Below are positions 1-9,515 of a DNA stretch of 64,000 nt, piece by piece. Numbering within the stretch: the stretch's first letter is position 1; every line of letters starts with the position of its first letter. A model generated the notes under the pieces. The model made no database searches. It had not been told where the DNA came from and saw nothing but the letters and a program-made list of their open reading frames with translations. Both the position numbers and the translations under genes were made by a program. This DNA is from Triticum aestivum (lineage: Eukaryota > Streptophyta > Magnoliopsida > Poales > Poaceae): the NCBI RefSeq assembly GCF_018294505.1, contig NC_057801.1:850110896-850174895 (forward strand). Reading direction: 5' to 3'.

Positions 1-59
1 CTCTCCTCTTTTTCTCCTTTCTTCCTCTTCTTATTTTCCTTTTTCCTCTCATTCTTTTA

Positions 60-483
60 GTATTGCTTGTTTAAAAAAAATGTTCAAATAGAAAATTTCA
101 AAAAAAAAACAAAGGTTTTGCCTAATGCATTGTTCATATGAATATACAAACATTTGCATATTATACAATAATTAATATCACCAATAGATACAATAAATAC
201 AGAGCGACGAAGACCCAATAGATACAAAAAATCTATGAACAGAAAAAAAACATGAACAATAAATACACATATGAACAATAAATACATATATGAACAAAAA
301 CATGCTCTGAACAATTTTTGAACATTACATACACATAGCCACATACATACACATATACATTATATATATATATATGAACAAAAAAATTAAACTAATAAAA
401 ATGAAAAAAATAGAGCCGCATATATATAGCCACATACATACACATATATATACATTGAACAAAAAAATTAAACTAATAAAAAT
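60..483. repeat. AT-rich low-complexity stretch with a short duplication
   Basis: The sequence is rich in atatgaacaataaatac-type words. A unit of about 70 bp, containing catacacatatatata and then gaacaaaaaaattaaactaataaaaatg, occurs twice between about 340 and 490. In the comparable place in CACTA C there is a minisatellite inside a gene, so this may be intron sequence of a minus-strand gene in CACTA A. I see no convincing coding sequence. Confidence 0.5.
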
Positions 484-495
484 GGAAAAAAAACA

Positions 496-790
496 GAGCC
501 GGTGCGGCGCGGCGGCTCACAGCGGTGGCGGCGCGTGGGGGCGGCCGACGGCGACGGGGCAGGGGCTCGGGGCGCGGCGCGCAGGGGCGGGCGACGGGGC
601 AGCCTGGCGGCGACGACGGCGGGCGCGGGCTCGGGGAGGACGGCGCGGGCTCAGGGAGGCCGGCGCGGGCTCGGGGAGGCCCATGACGACGACGGGCGCG
701 GGCGAGGGCGACGGCGACGGCGGGGGCGGCGGGCGGCGTCGGGGCAGCCTGGCGGCGTCGATGTGCTCGGCGTCGTCGGGGGCAACTGGT
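496..790 (-). other. GC-rich trinucleotide block, possible 5' exon of a minus-strand CACTA gene
   Basis: This block is nearly all G and C, with repeated ggcgacgacgg-type words, and is open in several frames on both strands simply because of composition. It lies directly left of a TATA-like sequence (824-830) and a cluster of CACTA subterminal repeats, exactly as the GC block 60900-61190 does in CACTA C. The likely reading is the transcribed 5' part of a leftward gene. The protein frames here are proline, arginine and alanine runs and are not trusted as a protein. Confidence 0.4.
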
Positions 791-823
791 GGCGATGAAC
801 TCTGCAAAACTGCGAAGTGCTAC

Positions 824-1078
824 TTATATACAAGGAGCATTGGTCCCGGTTGGTGGCGCAAACCGGGACTAATGCACCCTTAGTCCCGGTTCGTGCCACC
901 AACCGGGACCAAAGGCCTCTTTTTCGGCAGCCCAAAGGGCGGGAAGCTGCGGCCTTTAGTCCCGGTTGGTGGCACCAACCGGGACCAATGCCCCCCCCTT
1001 TAGTCCCGGTTGGAGCCACCAACCGGGACCAAAGGCCCCTGTGTTGCCCGCATCGGGGCCAAAGTTTAGTCCCACCTC
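824..1078 (-). promoter_or_regulatory. Internal subterminal-repeat cluster with TATA box (CACTA A)
   Basis: Copies of a palindromic unit, ttagtcccggttggtggcac followed by its inverse, occupy about 839-1040. A TATA-like ttatata sits at 824-830, just left of them. The same pairing of repeats and TATA is found at the real end of this element (6175-6445). In En/Spm the subterminal repeats are binding sites of the element's own TNPA protein and flank the promoter. By inference this cluster is a second promoter driving a leftward gene. Confidence 0.5.
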
Positions 1079-1261
1079 GCTAGTTGAGAGGGGCGCGCAG
1101 TGGTTTATAAGCCCCACTACCGCACCCCTCTCGAACTCCTCTCTACTACAGGCTTATGGGCCTACTTGCGACTGCTTTGCCTGATGGGCCTTCTGGGCCT
1201 ACTGCGGGCCTGAATCCTGGCCCATAGTAGGGATTCAAGTCGTATTCAGGCCGTGGGGGCC

Positions 1262-1690
1262 CAGTGGGGGCATTTTTGTTTGTTTTTTGTTTTCTTTACT
1301 TATTGTTGCTATTTTTATTTTTTTCCAGTTTTTTTGTTTTGTTTTGTGCATTATTTATTTTCTTTTTTTTGCTTTATTTTAATTCTTTTTGCTTTTAGTT
1401 TTAGGAAAATTATAAACTTTCCACTTTTTTTGTTTTTTTTGTTTTCTTTCTTGCTTTATTTATTTTATTTTGTTTCTACTTACAACAAAATACTTATTGT
1501 TGTTTTTTGGTTTTGTTTTCTGCATTATTTATTTTCTTTTGTTTTTTGCTTTATTTTTTAATTCTTTTTGCTTTTAGTTTTAGGAAAATTATAAACTTTC
1601 CACTTTTTTGTTTTTTTGTTTTCTTTCTTGCTTTATTTATTTTATTTTGTTTCTACTTACAACAAAATACTTATTGTTGCTATTTTTAAT
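1262..1690. repeat. T-rich block with about 180-bp tandem duplication
   Basis: The plus strand is mostly T. A segment running from gcattatttattttcttt through ttaggaaaattataaacttt to acaacaaaatacttattgttg occurs at about 1347-1505 and again at about 1528-1685. Short frames here encode only Phe/Leu/Tyr runs and are not genes. A similar T-rich block follows the internal repeat cluster in CACTA C. Confidence 0.6.
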
Positions 1691-1873
1691 TATTACGAGG
1701 GCCGAACCATAAGACATTAAAGCATTTCAAATGAACTCTAAAAGTTGAAAGTTGGCATGGTATCATAAATTGACCCACACATAGCATGTGCATGTACAAA
1801 ATGGACAATGGTATCATACTCGTCAGTTACAAAGTTGGCATGGTATCATCATAATAGTTGCGGGAGAAAGTCT
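1691..1873. other. Spacer downstream of the transposase gene
   Basis: The leftward transposase ends at 1874. This is its 3' flank. It contains ttggcatggtatcat twice (about 1751 and 1835). I see nothing else in it. Confidence 0.4.
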
Positions 1874-4800
1874 TCACTTTTTCTTCGCTTGTGTCATTTG
1901 CTTATTGCGCCGTAACCATGGATAATCTTCATCGTTTATCAGGATGCTGGGGTCAGCCTTGACTTTAAAGGGAGGAATTTCATGAAACTTTTCATAATCT
2001 TCAGACATGTCTGTCTTGTCCTCCACTCCCACGATGTCCCTTTTTCCTGAAAGAACTATGTGGCGCTTTGGCTCATCGTATGATGTATTCGCTTCCTTAT
2101 CTTTTCTCTTTCTCGGTCTGGTAGACATGTCCTTCACATAGATAACCTGTGCCACATCATTGGCTAGGACGAACGGTTCGTCAGTGTACCCAAGATTTTT
2201 CAGATCCACTGTTGTCATTCCGTACTGTGGGTCTACCTGTACCCCGCCTCCTGACACATTGACCCATTTGCACTTAAACAAAGGGACCTTAAAATCATGT
2301 CCGTAGTCAAGTTCCCATATGTCCACTATGTAACCATAATATGTGTCATTTCCCCTCTCGGTTGTTGCATCAAAGCGGACACCGCTATTTTGGTTGGTGC
2401 TCTTTTGATCTTGGTCAATCGTGTAAAATGTATTCCCATTCATCTCGTATCCTTTCCAAATCAATACAGTCAAAGATGGTCCCCTGGATAACAAGTACAG
2501 CTCATCACAAACAGTGTTGTCACCTCTGATACGTGCTTCCAACCAACTGCTGAAAGTCCTGATGTGTTCACATGTAATCCAGTCGTCGCACTGCTCCGGG
2601 TGTTTGGAGCGCAGACTGTTCTTGTGTTCATCGACATACGGGGTCACCAAGGTAGAGTTCTGTAGAACTGTGTAGTGTGCTTGAGACCAAAAATATCTGT
2701 CCCTGCATATTATTGAGTCCCTTCCAAGCGTGCCTTTTCCAGTCAGTCTCCCCTCATACCGCGATTTAGGGAGACCTATCTTCTTAAGGCCAGGAATGAA
2801 GTCAACACAAAACCCGATGACATCCTCTGTTTGATGGCCCATGGAGATGCTTCCTTCTGGTCTAGCGCGGTTACGGACATATTTCTTTAGGACTCCCATG
2901 AACCTCTCAAAGGGGTACATATTGTGTAGAAATACGGGGCCTAGAATGACAATCTCGTCAACTAGATGAACTAGGATGTGCGTCATGATATTGAAGAAGG
3001 ATGGTAGGAACACCAGCTCGAAACTGACAAGACATTGCACCACATCACTCCTTAGCCTTGGTATGATTTCTGGATCGATCACCTTCTGAGATATTGCATT
3101 GAGGAATGCACATAGCTTCATAATGGCTAACCGGACGTTTTCCGGTAGAAGCCCCCTCAATGCAACCAGAAGCAGTTGCGTCATAATCACGTGGCAGTCA
3201 TGAGACTTTAGGTTCTGAAACTTTTTCTCTGCCATATTTATTATTCCTTTTATATTCGACGAGAAGCCAGTCGGGACCTTCATACTAAGCAGGCATTCAA
3301 AGAAGATTTCCTTCTCTTCTTTGGTAAGAGCATAGCTGGCAGGACCTTCATACTGCTTTGGAGGCATGCCGTCTTTTTCGTGCAAACGTTGCAGGTCCTC
3401 CCGTGCCTCAGCTGTATCGTTTGTCTTCCCATACACGCCCAAGAAGCCTAGCAGGTTCACGCAAAGGTTCTTCGTCACGTGCATCACGTCGATCGAAGAG
3501 CGGACCTCTAGGTCTTTCCAGTAGGGTAGGTCCCAAAATATAGATTTCTTCTTCCACATGGGTGCGTGTCCCCCAGCGTCACTCGGAACAGCTAGTCCGC
3601 CGGGACCCTTTCCAAAGATTACGTGTAAATCATTGACCATAGCAAGTACGTGATCACCGGTACGCATGGCGGGCTTCTTCCGGTGATCTGCCTCGCCTTT
3701 GAAATGCTTGCCTTTCTTTCGACATTGATGGTTGGTCGGAAGAAATCGATGATGGCCCAGGTACACATTCTTCCTACAACTTGCCAGGTATATACTATCG
3801 GTGTCAAGTAAACAGTGCGTGCATGCGTGGTATCCCTTGTTTGTCTGTCCTGAAAGGTTACTGAGAGCGGGCCAATCGTTGATGGTCACGAACAGCAATT
3901 CCTTTAGGTTAAATTCCTCCTGTTTGTGCTCATCCCACGTACGTACACCGTTTCCATTCCACAGCTCTAAAAGTTCTTCAACTAATGGCCTTAGGTACAC
4001 ATCAATGTCATTGCCGGGTTGCTTAGGGCCTTGGATGAGAACTGGCATCATAATGAACTTCCGCTTCATGCACATCCAAGGAGGAAGGTTATACATACAT
4101 AGAGTGACGGGCCAGGTGCTATGATTGCTGCTCTGCTCCCCGAAAGGATTAATGCCATCCGCGCTTAAAGCAAACCATACGTTCCTTGGCTCACTTGCAA
4201 ACTCATCCCAGTACTTTCTCTCGATTTTTCTCCACTGCGACCCGTCAGCGGGTGATCTCAACTTCCCGTCTTTCTTACGGTCCTCACTGTGCCATCGCAT
4301 CAACTTGGCATGCTCTCCGTTTCTGAACAGACGTTTCAACCGTGGTATTATAGGAGCATACCACATCACCTTCGCAGGAACCCTCTTCCTGGGGGGCTCG
4401 CCGTCAACATCACCAGGGTCATCTCGTCTGATCTTTTACCGTAATGCACTGCATACCGGGCATGCGTTCAGATCCTTGTACGCACCGCGGTAGAGGATGC
4501 AGTCATTAGGGCATGCATGTATCTTCTGCACCTCCAATCCTAGAGGGCATACGACCTTCTTTGCAACGTATGTACTGTCGGGCAATTCGTTATCCTTTGG
4601 AAGCTTCTTCTTCAATATTTTAAGTAGCTTCTCAAATCCTTTGTCAGGCACAGCATTCTCTGGCTTCCACTGCAGCAATTCCAGTACGGTACCAAGCTTT
4701 GTGTTGCCATCTTCGCAATTGGGGTACAACCCTTTTTTGTGGTCCTCTAGCATGCGATCGAACTTCAGCTTCTCCTTTTGACTTTCGCATTGCGTCCTTG

Positions 4801-5224
4801 CATCGACAATAACCCGGCGGAGATCATCATCATCGGGCACATCATCTGGTTCCTCTTGATCTTCAGCAGCTTCGCCCGTTGCAGCATCATCGTGCACATC
4901 GTCTGGTTCCTCTTGATCTTCAGGAGCATAACCGTATTCAGGGGGCACATAGTTGTCATCGTACTCTTCTTCTTCGCCATCTTCCATCATAACCCCTATT
5001 TCTCCGTGCCTCGTCGAAACATTATAGTGTGGCATGAAACCGTTGTAAAGCAGGTGGGTGTGGAGGATTTTCCGGTCAGAGTAAGACTTCGTATTCCCAC
5101 ATACAGGGCATGGACAACACATAAAACCATTCTGCTTGTTTGCCTCAGCCACTTCGAGAAAATCATGCACGCCCTTAATGTACTCCGAGGTGTGTCTTGA
5201 ACCGTACATCCATTGCCGGTTCAT
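1874..5224 (-). pseudogene. CACTA transposase, TNP2 type, one in-frame stop
   Basis: This is the enzyme that cuts CACTA elements out and inserts them elsewhere. From ATG at 5224 the frame runs 1117 codons to the stop at 1874. It is broken only by TAA at 4438-4436, after a Cys-Ser-Ala-Leu-Arg motif; the 22 codons beyond that stop are open and join the rest in the same frame. Domains in order: a transposase-associated N-terminal domain with Cys residues and HTHLLYNGF (residues about 3-75); an acidic repeat region with EDQEEPDDV copies (about 95-140); the Transposase_21 core (from about 260 on); a DUF4218-like region (SHDCHVIMTQLL onward, around residue 675); and a DUF4216-like region near the C-terminus (YYGYIVDIWELDYG). 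The length fits full-size plant TNP2. Whether the stop is real or a sequencing error cannot be told here. Confidence 0.9.
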
Positions 5225-5360
5225 CTGCGTGCATTATATAATTAAGTGACCAAATTAATAGAAGTTCATCATCACATTAAAACCAAAGTACATACATAGT
5301 TCTCATCTAACAACATAAAGGTCTGCAGAGCATCTAAATTAATTAAACCATACACTGAAA

Positions 5361-6000
5361 CTATGTAAAACATTTCAAAGCGAAAACAAATGCGATCATA
5401 ATCGCAACCAATGTAACAACTGATCCAATGGCATAATGATACCAAGCCACGGTATGAATGGCATATTTTCTAATCTTTCTAATCTTCAAGCGCATTGCAT
5501 CCATCTTGATCTTGTGATCATCGATGACATCCGCAACATGCAACTCCAATATCATCTTCTCCTCCTCAATTTTTCTAATTTTTTCCTTCAACAAATTGTT
5601 CTCTTCTTCAACTAAATTTAACCTCTCGACAATAGGGTCGGCTGGAATTTCCGGTTCAACAACCTCCTAGATAAATAAAATCTATGTCACGTTGGTCGGC
5701 ATAATTGTCATAAACAATAAATGAACCAATAGTTATGAAAATATAATATATACCACATCTGAATCATAGACAGGACGAGGGCCGACGGGGGCGGATACCA
5801 AAACCAACGCACTATATAAGATGCAATAATAAAAGTAAGAAAATTATACAAGTATCTATATAAACATACAAGTAAGAGTTTTTTTTTCCTTTCAGAAAGA
5901 AGATAAGAACAAGAGGCTCACCACGGTGGTGCCGGCGACGCGGGCGATCGACGGCGGTGAAGACGGGGACGGGACGTGACGGACCGCTAAACCTAGACAA
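5361..6000 (-). CDS. CACTA A accessory protein: coiled coil with C-terminal membrane segment
   Basis: A leftward gene lies between the element's promoter and the transposase. The last exon is 5666-5361, with acceptor tctag before GAG. It encodes PADPIVERLNLVEEENN, then a charged heptad-like coiled coil (KEKIRKIEEEKMILELHVAD), a basic stretch, and a C-terminal hydrophobic helix (AIGSVVTLVAIMIAFVFALK) ending in CFT-stop. A middle exon fits 5811-5754 (donor GTG/gtatat), giving PVGPRPVYDSDV in frame. A first exon lies near 6000-5920 and is rich in Arg and Pro; its start is uncertain. Having one hydrophobic segment at the very end suggests a tail-anchored membrane protein. No enzymatic motif is seen. 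It may be transcribed together with the transposase, whose ATG is only 136 bp further on. I recognise similar sequences as common in Triticeae CACTA elements, but the function is unknown to me. Confidence 0.6.
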
Positions 6001-6174
6001 ATATTGAGAAAAATGGAGCTTGGAGGTGGAGCTTGGAGAGGAGAAAGCTTAAGTAGTGTGGCTCGGGCATTCCATCGAACACCTCGTGTGCATAGGAGGT
6101 GAGCTAGAGCAACACAAAGCTCTCTCCTCGCCGGCCATGAAAAACAGAGCAGTGATAGTGCTCTGCTCGCGGGG

Positions 6175-6182
6175 TATATATA
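6175..6182 (-). promoter_or_regulatory. TATA box of CACTA A
   Basis: tatatata sits about 10 bp inside the subterminal repeats and upstream, in the leftward sense, of the accessory and transposase genes. This is the normal place for a CACTA promoter. Confidence 0.6.
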
Positions 6183-6189
6183 GGCAATT

Positions 6190-6481
6190 AATTGGTCCCG
6201 GTTCGTGGCATGAACCGGGACTAAAGGGAAGCCTTTGGTCCCGGTTCATTCCCCCAACCGGGACCAATGGTGGTGGGCCAGGAGCAAGGCACATTGGTCC
6301 CGGTTCGTCCCGCCAACCGGGACCAAAAGGTCCAGATGAACCGGGACCAATGGCCCACGTGGCCCGGCCGGCCCCCGGGGCTCAAGAACCGGGTCCAATG
6401 CCCCCATTGGTCCCGGTTCTGGATTGAACCGGGACTAATGGGCTGGACCGGCCTGGACCATTGCCCCCTTTTCTACTAGTG
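6190..6481. repeat. Right subterminal repeats and terminus of CACTA A
   Basis: About six half-units of ttggtcccggttc and its inverse gaaccgggaccaa alternate between 6192 and 6445, forming potential hairpins. The element ends with ttttctactagtg (6469-6481). The next three bases are cta, which would be the TSD if the lost left end carries the same bases. Confidence 0.85.
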
Positions 6482-6493
6482 CTAGTACCACGC

Positions 6494-6810
6494 CACTAGT
6501 ATTATATACTAATAACGCACCACTGGTGCGTCATTACTATCTGATATACTATGGTGCGTCATTAGTATCTGGTATACTAATGGTGCACCACGTCGTGCAC
6601 CATTAGTATGGAGCAACATGCGTCATTAGTATGCCTCCCAGGGGGCCATATTTATCCATGTGCTTTGGCATACTAATGGCGCACTATGGTGTGATGCGCA
6701 GTATATTTCGCATACTAATGGCGCACTGTAGGGGGATGCGCCATTAGTATACTTTGGCATACTAGTGGCGCACTTTGGTGTGATGCGCAATTAGTATGAA
6801 TATTAGGTTT
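6494..6810. repeat. Subterminal repeats of CACTA B
   Basis: At least ten copies of actaatggcgcac or its inverse gtgcgtcattagtat occur in both orientations, often pairing into palindromes, for example around 6575-6605. The core differs completely from the CCGGTT units of CACTA A, showing two distinct families side by side. Confidence 0.8.
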
Positions 6811-7040
6811 TTTTTACTTTTCTGATTTTTGCACAGGTTACAAAATGTATTATTGGACAGAATATAGACAGCACCACACAGCAACAGCAGATTCATCGAA
6901 TACAATAGAAGATTAGTCTGTGAATACAATTCATCATATTAGTCTCCGAATTCAAAAGACCGAACAAAGATAGAACATTACAAGTCTCGGAGATCGCGAG
7001 TAGCGAGTTTGTATTCACATTACAAGTCGATATCGATCAT
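6811..7040. other. 3' flank of the CACTA B genes
   Basis: This AT-rich sequence lies between the subterminal repeats and the stop of the small membrane-protein gene. I see no gene in it; it probably holds the 3' untranslated part of the leftward genes. Confidence 0.4.
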
Positions 7041-7295
7041 CTAAACTACCATCACATAGAAGAGAGCTGCGGTCATCACGATGAGCATCATCGTGATGAA
7101 ACTGGTCTTCATCTGGTTCCTCCAATGCTTCCTCCTCTCTCCCGCTAGATAGCGGGCGTATCTAGATTCCGCCTCCGCCCTAGTGGTGTACCCTTTGTAA
7201 CTGTTCCCGCTGAAACGGTGAACCTGTCTCCGACACACCTCCCAGTCGTCGTAGACTCCGGGAACCTTACCCATGTACACGACATACGACGGCAT
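7041..7295 (-). CDS. Small protein: RNase H1 N-terminal (Cauli_VI-like) domain plus C-terminal membrane helix
   Basis: The frame is 84 residues from ATG at 7295; longer upstream frames exist but the domain begins here. Residues 3-50 match the RNase H1 N-terminal hybrid-binding fold (also called Cauli_VI or viroplasmin-like): YVVYMGKVPGVYDDWEVC, then RFSGNSYKGYTTRAEAE. In RNase H1 and caulimovirus P6 this fold binds nucleic-acid duplexes. After a basic linker (GERRKHWRNQMK) comes a hydrophobic C-terminal helix (SFITMMLIVMTAALFYVMVV) that ends the protein. There is no RNase H catalytic domain. It lies on the same strand as, and just beyond, the Ulp1-like gene of CACTA B, and may be a separate gene or a terminal exon; the bases before the ATG (gcatagag) could be a splice acceptor. 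The tail-anchored reading is inference. Confidence 0.65.
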   Translation of the reverse strand: MPSYVVYMGKVPGVYDDWEVCRRQVHRFSGNSYKGYTTRAEAESRYARYLAGERRKHWRNQMKTSFITMMLIVMTAALFYVMVV

Positions 7296-7468
7296 CTCTA
7301 TGCACAAGCCAAACAACAGACAATACACAAGCAATATATAAGTATGCAACAAAAGGATCGGAAGAGAAAGGCAAGAAATTAATAGCATGATTCATGGTCC
7401 TACTAATAAATAGCATCGATTACATCTAAGTTGAACGACTGTCCAAACCAAAGAGACATACTAGTTCA
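7296..7468. other. Gap between the CACTA B genes
   Basis: This is AT-rich sequence between the Ulp1-like gene and the small membrane-protein gene. It may be an intron. Nothing else is seen. Confidence 0.35.
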
Positions 7469-9482
7469 TTAAAGTTTAATTACAACATGAGCTAATCGAT
7501 GTTTCAGAACTACAAATAGCATCACTACTTTCGACTCGACTCGTGGGACCGGAGCGTGGATGAAGCCGCCGGCTTTCGTGATGGTCATGAAGTCGCGGGC
7601 GTTGTCAGCCTGCATTTGTAGCATTGTGTCTATCTCACTATTGGACGGTTGATATCTAAGGTAGAACTGCCCCGAGGTACGAAGGACATCTTGATGGATG
7701 ATTTCTGCAAACTCTGATTGGATGCGAAAGAATTCTTGTCGGAGGTCCACGTCCTGGATTGCCACGAAGCTTGCGGCCCAATCTTTGGCATTATTTGGTA
7801 GCAGAAGGTGATTATGGTCCCGTACGATCGCCCGCATGTGATGGAGGGCGTAGTAGGCATCCTTCTAACCGCCAGGCGGCTGCTTGACGCAGGGGAATGT
7901 CGTATTGTGGGTGAACACGTGCTTGCCGTACCTACGAACTGGCCTCTTAAAGGTGCTTCCAGATTTGGCGTAGCCGGGGAGAGCATCATCAAGAACTTTC
8001 TTGATATTTGTGTAGTCTATCTTGGAGTCACAGTCCGGGTCGAAATACGTGGCTGTGGAATATTTCGGACTTAAGAGGATGAGTGTGCAATGTGTGTCAC
8101 TGTACAGAACACGGAATGTTAGAAAAAAAGAACGATCGAAATCTAAGAACTCATATGTTACGGGGCGATGAGGGGATGACTTACTCGGGAAAGTAAGGCA
8201 CGAGGAAGTTATCCTTGTCTGGGTTTGCCAAAATGACGCCTTCGAGGTATGAACTCGCGACTTGCCGGTCCCCAGCGCTGCCCAAGATCTTGGCACGCAT
8301 GTAGAAGGGGTCGACTATCACGATGTCCGGGGTCTTGTCTCGAATGATACACATATCCATACTCAGTGAAAACAGCCGAACGAAGGTGTAGTGCAGCGGA
8401 TGAAGGTTAAACATAGCAAAGATGTCATCAAACCGCAGGACGATCGCACCCCCGATGACGCCATCCACGAAGCCCTTGCCCTCTGGCACCTTGGCCACGA
8501 AAACCGGGTATGCCACATCATTCTGGGAGAGACGCCGCTTCTCCAAAGAAAGAACATTGTCATGCATACTCCCCATAGCACTAGTTGCAGCATTGAGCAT
8601 ATTTGTCGGTAGCATCGCCCTACCCGCCACATGCACCCTCCTCGAGATATCCTTAGGTGAAGGTGGCCCGTCCTGAGCACGGATCGTACTTGATGCCGGC
8701 TGGCTCGCACCGGCGCCCTTGTTAGTTTTCCATTTCCATCACTTCTTCTTGATCTGTTGTAATGGGACCGAGTTCTGCTCACAGACTGCCTTCTTGAGCG
8801 TGTTGGGGCTGATAATATTTCGCACCTCAGCTATCTGAGGCTCTGTGAAGGCGGGAGCTGGAGGCGTCTCCTGAGAACTGAACGCCAGACGACGCCTATT
8901 GCAATTGGATTTCTTCGCCGTACCAACTAGATCGCGGTCGTCTTGGTTGGGTTCTTGAGAAGGAGGCCCGCAGAACTCGTCAGTGTACCCATGTTCAGCC
9001 AACTACTTATCGACATTGGAAAATGTACCGTCGTCGTTGTCGTCATCGTCCGGATCCTGTGCCATATGCATGTCCGGATCCTGTGCCATAGGGATGTCCG
9101 GCATGTCCGGTAGCATTGCGGCGCTCTTGCCATGGCTTGGCGCCGACACGATTGGCAGTCCTGTCTGTGTGGTGGTGTCCCCCGCCCCCAAATGAATTTG
9201 GCTCTTCGGCCAAAGCAGGGGCCAGCTTACGCAGGCGCTGAGGGTCATCTCATCTTCTTCGTCGGCCCTAGCGGGTCGAATCGGAGGTAACAGCTCGTCG
9301 CAGCCTGGCAGCACCTGAACCAGTTCAACCCTATACACTGTGGGTGGCATCGGATTACCGTGGAACACGGGGTTGCCTGGTTGAATGATTCTGCCCTTGG
9401 CGACATCGACCAACTCGCCGCCCACGAAGTGCAAGAGAGTGCAAGGAACGTCGGCGGCGCCCTGCGAAAACATGTAGGGCAT
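7469..9482 (-). pseudogene. CACTA B gene, C-terminal part: DUF8039-like and Ulp1-like protease domain
   Basis: This is read leftward as exon-like blocks. 9482-9003 holds a DUF8039-like region (PCTLLHFVGGELVDVAKGRI and VYRVELVQVLPG), then an acidic DDDDNDDG stretch. 9002-8739 is charged and ends in basic KKK. 8636-8181 encodes DVAYPVFVAKVPEGKGFVDG and DIVIVDPFYMRAKILGS. 8296-7865 contains the C48/Ulp1-like signature HCTLILLSPKY and YFDPD, which supply the expected His and Asp. It ends at FPCVKQPPGG followed by TAG (7867-7865). Past the stop the frame continues with KDAYYALHHM, then 7837-7469. Family members have a Cys-Gly-Tyr-Tyr motif at this place; here the Cys position appears to be Asp. 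The protease is therefore probably inactive as well as truncated. Exon borders were not proven. Confidence 0.65.
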
Positions 9483-9515
9483 CAGGGATGCCCAGTCAAA
9501 GGCAAGGAGATGAAG

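Larger units (their letters stand above)
1..6481 (-). mobile_element. CACTA transposon A (Caspar-like), left end outside window
   Basis: The right end is visible as ttttctactagtg at 6469-6481, the inverse of a CACTAGTAGAAAA terminus. Inside it lie palindromic subterminal repeats, a TATA box, a coiled-coil membrane protein gene and a TNP2-type transposase gene, all read leftward. Beyond the transposase are a T-rich block, a second cluster of the same repeats with its own TATA, a GC-rich block and AT-rich sequence running off the window. No second CACTA terminus was found between 1 and 6469, so the element is incomplete here. Its order of parts matches the complete CACTA C at 57940-63137, which suggests that a second minus-strand gene body lies to the left of base 1. 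The family name is tentative. Confidence 0.85.

Noticed and set aside
374..1022. Long open frames on both strands in the GC-rich block
   Set aside because: They arise from GC trinucleotide repeats and CACTA subterminal repeats; no domain, and several frames are open at once.
839..1078. Palindromic CCGGTT repeats as microRNA precursors or a CRISPR-like array
   Set aside because: Unit spacing, both orientations and position at transposon ends fit CACTA subterminal repeats; the genome is eukaryotic.
1253..1689. Phe/Leu-rich frames resembling membrane proteins
   Set aside because: Simple translation of a T-rich tandem repeat.
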